Shown: one piece after another, positions 6,068 to 8,120 of the stretch
Layout of the letters: each line of letters starts with the position of its first letter
Numbering within the stretch: position 1 is the first letter of the stretch
The notes under the pieces: model-generated
Database searches by the model: none
What the model saw: only the letters and a program-made list of their open reading frames with translations
Told to the model about the DNA's origin: nothing
Position numbers and translations under genes: made by a program
DNA from: Gemmobacter sp.
GTDB taxonomy: Bacteria > Pseudomonadota > Alphaproteobacteria > Rhodobacterales > Rhodobacteraceae
Direction of reading: 5' to 3'
NCBI GenBank assembly: GCA_003509785.1
Contig: DOMY01000065.1
Location: 23,433-31,552 of the forward strand
Length of the DNA stretch: 8,120 bases

Positions 6068-6561
6068 CTTCTTTGGGAAGCTACGTTATCCGATTCCAAA
6101 GTTGGGATTATGACATCTGGCCTCTTGCCACCGAGGCCCTGCGCGTTTGCCCATACAAGCACGATCTGTCCGTAGGTGAACTCTGCGACTTGACCAGACA
6201 GACCGCAGAGGGGCGCTACATTAAGGTTGATATACAGGCCCGCGTTGAAGGTAGTAATCTCGGATGGCTCATTCACACCATTCTCAACAGGGTTCATCGC
6301 GAGACATATTGGCCTGATCGGATTGCAAAGATGAAAGAGCCAGACCTCTGCCGCATGACGCCGTATATCGAATTTATTATCGAAGATGGCTGCTGCAGCG
6401 TTGCATCTAGCTTGCATGGGCGGTGGATATCTCATGCAGAGTTGGCTCCGCTACCCCTTGACGGATGTAATAGCGACCATTGCCGCTGCGACTATCGATG
6501 TCATTCACACCGAAGAGCCTTGCAGGCGCATCCAGAGTGGTTTGATCGTGGGCATGTATAG
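6064..6561 (+). CDS. Cys/His-rich hypothetical protein coupled to the repressor, 165 aa
   Basis: Function not recognised. The ATG at 6064 overlaps the repressor stop as ATGA, so it should be translated from the repressor message and expressed in the lysogen. The N-terminal two thirds look globular (YVIRFQSWDYDIWPLATEAL, LGWLIHTILNRVHRETYW). The C-terminal part holds a cluster, GCNSDHCRCDYRCHSHRR (residues 134-151), with Cys at 135, 140, 142 and 146 and His at 139, 147 and 149. This arrangement could bind a metal ion. Third-base use is less GC-rich than in the transposase, like the repressor. As a lysogeny-expressed gene it might serve immunity or exclusion, but that is inference from position only. 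Confidence 0.8.
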   Translation: MTSLGSYVIRFQSWDYDIWPLATEALRVCPYKHDLSVGELCDLTRQTAEGRYIKVDIQARVEGSNLGWLIHTILNRVHRETYWPDRIAKMKEPDLCRMTPYIEFIIEDGCCSVASSLHGRWISHAELAPLPLDGCNSDHCRCDYRCHSHRRALQAHPEWFDRGHV

Positions 6562-6608
6562 GATTTTCGTCATGCAAAGCGCCTGACGTAGACGATTGTT
6601 CCTGTTAA

Positions 6609-6634
6609 GTTCTCCATTCCTGACCTTGGAGAAC
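6609..6634 (+). promoter_or_regulatory. Hairpin sequestering the methyltransferase ribosome binding site
   Basis: GTTCTCCA (6609-6616) and TGGAGAAC (6627-6634) form an 8-bp perfect stem with a 10-nt loop. The 3' arm contains the Shine-Dalgarno GGAGA, located about 5 nt before ATG 6637. Folding would hide the ribosome site, a layout that can lower or gate translation. Confidence 0.5.
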
Positions 6635-6636
6635 CC

Positions 6637-7431
6637 ATGACGCCCGTCCCCCCTACCAGCCCCGTCGCCCCTTGGCTGGGTGGCAAGCGCAACCTTGCGA
6701 AGCGCATCTGCGCTCGCCTCGACGCCACGCCCTGCCTGACCTATGCCGAGCCCTTTGTCGGCATGGGTGGTATCTTCCTGCGCCGCTCTGCCCGGCCCAG
6801 GGCCGAGGTGATCAATGACAAGGGGCGGGACATCGCCAACCTGTTCCGCATCCTGCAGCGCCACTATCCGCAGTTTCTCGAGGTGCTGCGCTTCCAATTG
6901 ACCACGCGGGCAGAGTTCAACCGTTTGGTCGAAACCAATCCTGACACCCTGACCGATCTCGAACGCGCTGCCCGGTTCCTGTACCTTCAGCGCACCGCGT
7001 TTGGGGGCAAGGTCAGCGGGCGCAACTTCGGCGTCAGCAAGGATCGCCCCGGCCGCTTCAACCTCATCACGCTGGAGCCGATGCTCGAGGATCTCCATAC
7101 CCGCCTGGCCGGGGTGGTGATCGAATGCCTGGACTGGGCCGACTTCATCCCGCGCTACGATGGAACCGGCACCGTGTTCTACCTCGATCCGCCCTACTGG
7201 GGCTGCGAGGATGACTACGGTCGCCAGATGTTCGCAAGGGCCGACTTCCAGCGGCTTGCCGATGCCCTGCAGCGTATCCAGGGGCGATTCCTGATGTCGA
7301 TCAACGACGTGCCAGAGATCCGCGATCTGTTCGCTTGGGCGGTGATCGAAGATGTATCGACCACCTACACGGTCGCAGGCGGCGGCAAGGCGAGGGAGGG
7401 CAGGGCGGAGTTGCTGATCAGCGCAAACTGA
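6637..7431 (+). CDS. D12-class adenine-N6 DNA methyltransferase, 264 aa
   Basis: Transfers a methyl group from S-adenosylmethionine to adenine in DNA. D12/Dam-type motifs are in order: PWLGGK (residues 12-17, binding SAM), AEPFVGMGG (37-45, motif I), EVINDKGRDIANLF (57-70, with the ribose-contacting Asp at 61), and catalytic DPPY at 184-187 (VFYLDPPYWG). The C-terminal AELLISAN is also typical. The length fits the family (about 260-280). The target sequence cannot be read from the protein; GATC is common for the family but not proven here. A Shine-Dalgarno GGAGA lies upstream, within a hairpin. No restriction partner is visible, so an orphan phage methyltransferase is likely, for protection from restriction or for marking DNA. 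It lies between the repressor module and the predicted phage end. Confidence 0.93.
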   Translation: MTPVPPTSPVAPWLGGKRNLAKRICARLDATPCLTYAEPFVGMGGIFLRRSARPRAEVINDKGRDIANLFRILQRHYPQFLEVLRFQLTTRAEFNRLVETNPDTLTDLERAARFLYLQRTAFGGKVSGRNFGVSKDRPGRFNLITLEPMLEDLHTRLAGVVIECLDWADFIPRYDGTGTVFYLDPPYWGCEDDYGRQMFARADFQRLADALQRIQGRFLMSINDVPEIRDLFAWAVIEDVSTTYTVAGGGKAREGRAELLISAN

Positions 7432-7442
7432 GCATTTTCAGC

Positions 7443-7557
7443 TTTCCACCTTGGCAATGCGACATCTCCGAGAAAACCCTATTCAATCTCATGTAATATA
7501 ATGGTTTTCTCTCAGTGTGCGCTTGCTGCGATAAGGTGGAAAGCCATTTTCCACCTT
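7443..7557. repeat. Three copies of TTTCCACCTT
   Basis: Copies lie at 7443-7452 (plus), 7533-7542 (minus) and 7548-7557 (plus). The last two form a 10-bp inverted repeat with a 5-bp spacer, and the first and second match over 12 bp as GCTTTCCACCTT (7441-7452 and, inverted, 7533-7544). Confidence 0.75.
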
Positions 7558-7590
7558 CGTCCATAAGCTGGTGAACCGTGTCGCATTGCC
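7453..7590. repeat. 11-bp inverted pair GGCAATGCGAC / GTCGCATTGCC
   Basis: GGCAATGCGAC at 7453-7463 directly follows the first TTTCCACCTT copy; its exact inverse is at 7580-7590. The two 11-mers flank the other repeats, so the block 7441-7590 is roughly mirror-arranged. Confidence 0.7.
7554..7571 (-). repeat. Putative transposase-binding site, internal copy
   Basis: CCTTCGTCCATAAGCTGG on the plus strand matches 7824-7841 at 16 of 18 positions, in the same orientation and exactly 270 bp away. It overlaps the third TTTCCACCTT copy. Confidence 0.6.
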
Positions 7591-7661
7591 GTGTGCAAAT
7601 CTTCCGCGATTGCCTTCGAAATCTCTCAATGTTTCTAGGTTGTTAGCCTGCTGCGGCAGAC

Positions 7662-7744
7662 TGCGGTCATATTGCATGGTCTTTGCAAGATATTGCGGTC
7701 TAAAGCGTCAGTTTCCTGCAGAAAACCACGCCATCCTGCGGTCT
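7662..7744 (+). repeat. Three direct TGCGGTC repeats
   Basis: Copies begin at 7662, 7694 and 7737, spaced 32 and 43 bp, close to three and four helical turns, which would place them on one face of the DNA. A shorter CGGTC is at 7750-7754. Could be additional protein sites; chance is not excluded for a 7-mer. Confidence 0.4.
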
Positions 7745-7823
7745 CATTCCGGTCGATTTACTTCGGATAAAGTGCTTTTCTTGAAGTATTTCATATGACT
7801 AGGTCTCAGACCCGTTCATGCGT

Positions 7824-7841
7824 CCTTTGTCCAGAAGCTGG
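7824..7841 (-). repeat. Putative terminal transposase-binding site (L1-like)
   Basis: CCTTTGTCCAGAAGCTGG on the plus strand is the outer copy of the 18-bp site. It ends 12 bp before the proposed phage terminus at 7853, where Mu places its first MuA site within the terminal 30 bp. Confidence 0.6.
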
Positions 7842-7853
7842 CACCCCCCTACA

Positions 7854-8088
7854 GTTGGTTTCTGCATGAGTGTGTTCTGGGTCTGGAGTGCGGTTTTGCA
7901 GATTGGGCCGAATCTGATGGCCCGCGATGGCAGGCCTGCGGTTTGCATGGTGCGGGGCGTGCCGGGGGTGCGGGCCATTTGCCGGTTTCGGGCAATCGGC
8001 TTTGCGGGCTTTGGTCATCAGGCCGCGGGGGCTGGGCAACAGGCGCGACAATGGCGGGCCGTGACACCAAGGTGGTCGCAGCAAAGAA
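7854..8088. other. Probable host flanking DNA without a recognisable gene
   Basis: GC-rich sequence, unlike the repeat region before it. Open frames exist on both strands, but their products are dominated by Pro/Arg/Gly/His runs with no recognisable fold, and no tRNA signature was seen. If the phage ends at 7853, the first five bases, GTTGG (7854-7858), would be the target duplication. The stretch could equally be intergenic DNA downstream of a gene lying to the right. Confidence 0.4.
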
Positions 8089-8120
8089 AAAACCCGCAAG
8101 CCATTCAGGCTGCGGGTTTT
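8089..8120. terminator. Rho-independent terminator, probably bidirectional
   Basis: AAAACCCGCA plus GCC pairs with GGC plus TGCGGGTTTT, with one bulged A and a short loop (ATTCA). On the minus strand the stem is followed by a run of six T; on the plus strand at least four T reach the window edge. It would end a gene entering from the right, or transcription coming from the left. Confidence 0.85.

Larger units (their letters stand above)
7432..7853. other. Predicted prophage left-end region, repeat-rich, non-coding
   Basis: These 420 bases have no convincing gene and are richer in A+T than the flanks. They hold an 18-bp site in two copies, three copies of a 10-bp motif, an 11-bp inverted pair, a 9-bp inverted pair (GAGAAAACC 7470-7478 with GGTTTTCTC 7503-7511) and three TGCGGTC repeats. 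Multiple, unevenly spaced transposase sites near the terminus are what the attL region of Mu-like phages looks like. The terminus is proposed at CA 7852-7853, so that the phage begins TGTAGGGGGG on the minus strand, as Mu begins TGTA. An alternative terminus is CA 7842-7843. Confidence 0.6.

Noticed and set aside
6505..7098. 197-residue minus-strand open frame
   Set aside because: Antisense to the methyltransferase, whose motifs are unmistakable; the product has no recognisable features.
7497..7502. Perfect TATAAT box
   Set aside because: No acceptable -35 is found 16-18 bp upstream and no gene follows; probably part of the A+T-rich end region.
7571..7798. 75-residue plus-strand open frame in the left-end region
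   Set aside because: It overlaps the repeat sites, has no ribosome site, and its composition (Cys, Arg, Ser, Leu scattered) is not protein-like.
7802..7812. Small palindrome GGTCTCAGACC
   Set aside because: Only 5-bp arms; within the noise expected for a window this size.
7806..8099. 97-residue and overlapping 73-residue minus-strand frames at the right edge
   Set aside because: Products are dominated by Pro, His and Arg, run through the terminator stem and the proposed phage-host junction, and show no domain.
7432..8120. Possible tRNA gene as an integration site
   Set aside because: No cloverleaf arms or TTCGA-type loop were found on either strand; Mu-like phages do not need a tRNA target.

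Overview
The window is the lysogeny and early-transposition end of a Mu-like (transposable) prophage, read backwards relative to the usual Mu map. The high GC content, protein styles and gene order suggest an alphaproteobacterial host, probably Rhodobacterales (Rhodobacter or Paracoccus-like, comparable in plan to phage RcapMu). That host assignment is inference from composition and layout. The anchors are clear: a MuA-type DDE transposase with the three acidic residues in place, the start of a MuB-type ATPase with a Walker A motif, a Ner-type DNA-binding protein, and a divergent LexA/S24-type repressor. Layout, right to left on the minus strand: a switch region (5193-5335) carries a perfect 17-bp palindrome with a promoter -35 at its centre. 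From it the early operon runs leftward: ner (4896-5192), a 43-residue and a 63-residue membrane peptide, a 47-residue protein, a ParB-like protein (3562-4392), a helix-turn-helix protein (2529-2993), the transposase (268-2532) and the ATPase (1-237, cut by the window edge). Five of its junctions are close or overlapping: ATGA or TGATG at ner/43-residue, 43/63, 63/47 and HTH/transposase, and 30 nt between transposase and ATPase. The tiny genes between ner and the ParB-like gene are found by these overlaps. One gene (3103-3543) breaks the pattern by lying on the plus strand inside the operon. Left to right on the plus strand from the same switch: the repressor (5336-6067), a coupled cysteine-rich protein of unknown function (6064-6561) and a D12-class adenine DNA methyltransferase (6637-7431) whose ribosome binding site sits in a hairpin. 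Beyond the methyltransferase, 7432-7853 is non-coding and dense in repeats: an 18-bp site repeated 270 bp apart with 16/18 identity, three copies of a 10-bp motif, an 11-bp inverted pair and a set of TGCGGTC repeats. I read this as the transposase-binding left end of the phage. The likely terminus is near 7853, where the minus strand begins TGTA as Mu does, so about 267 bp of flanking host DNA would follow, ending in a strong terminator hairpin. How it works together: the repressor should shut the leftward promoter in the lysogen; self-cleavage after DNA damage would release it; Ner would then moderate early transcription while transposase and ATPase replicate the phage by transposition from ends such as the one at the right of this window.
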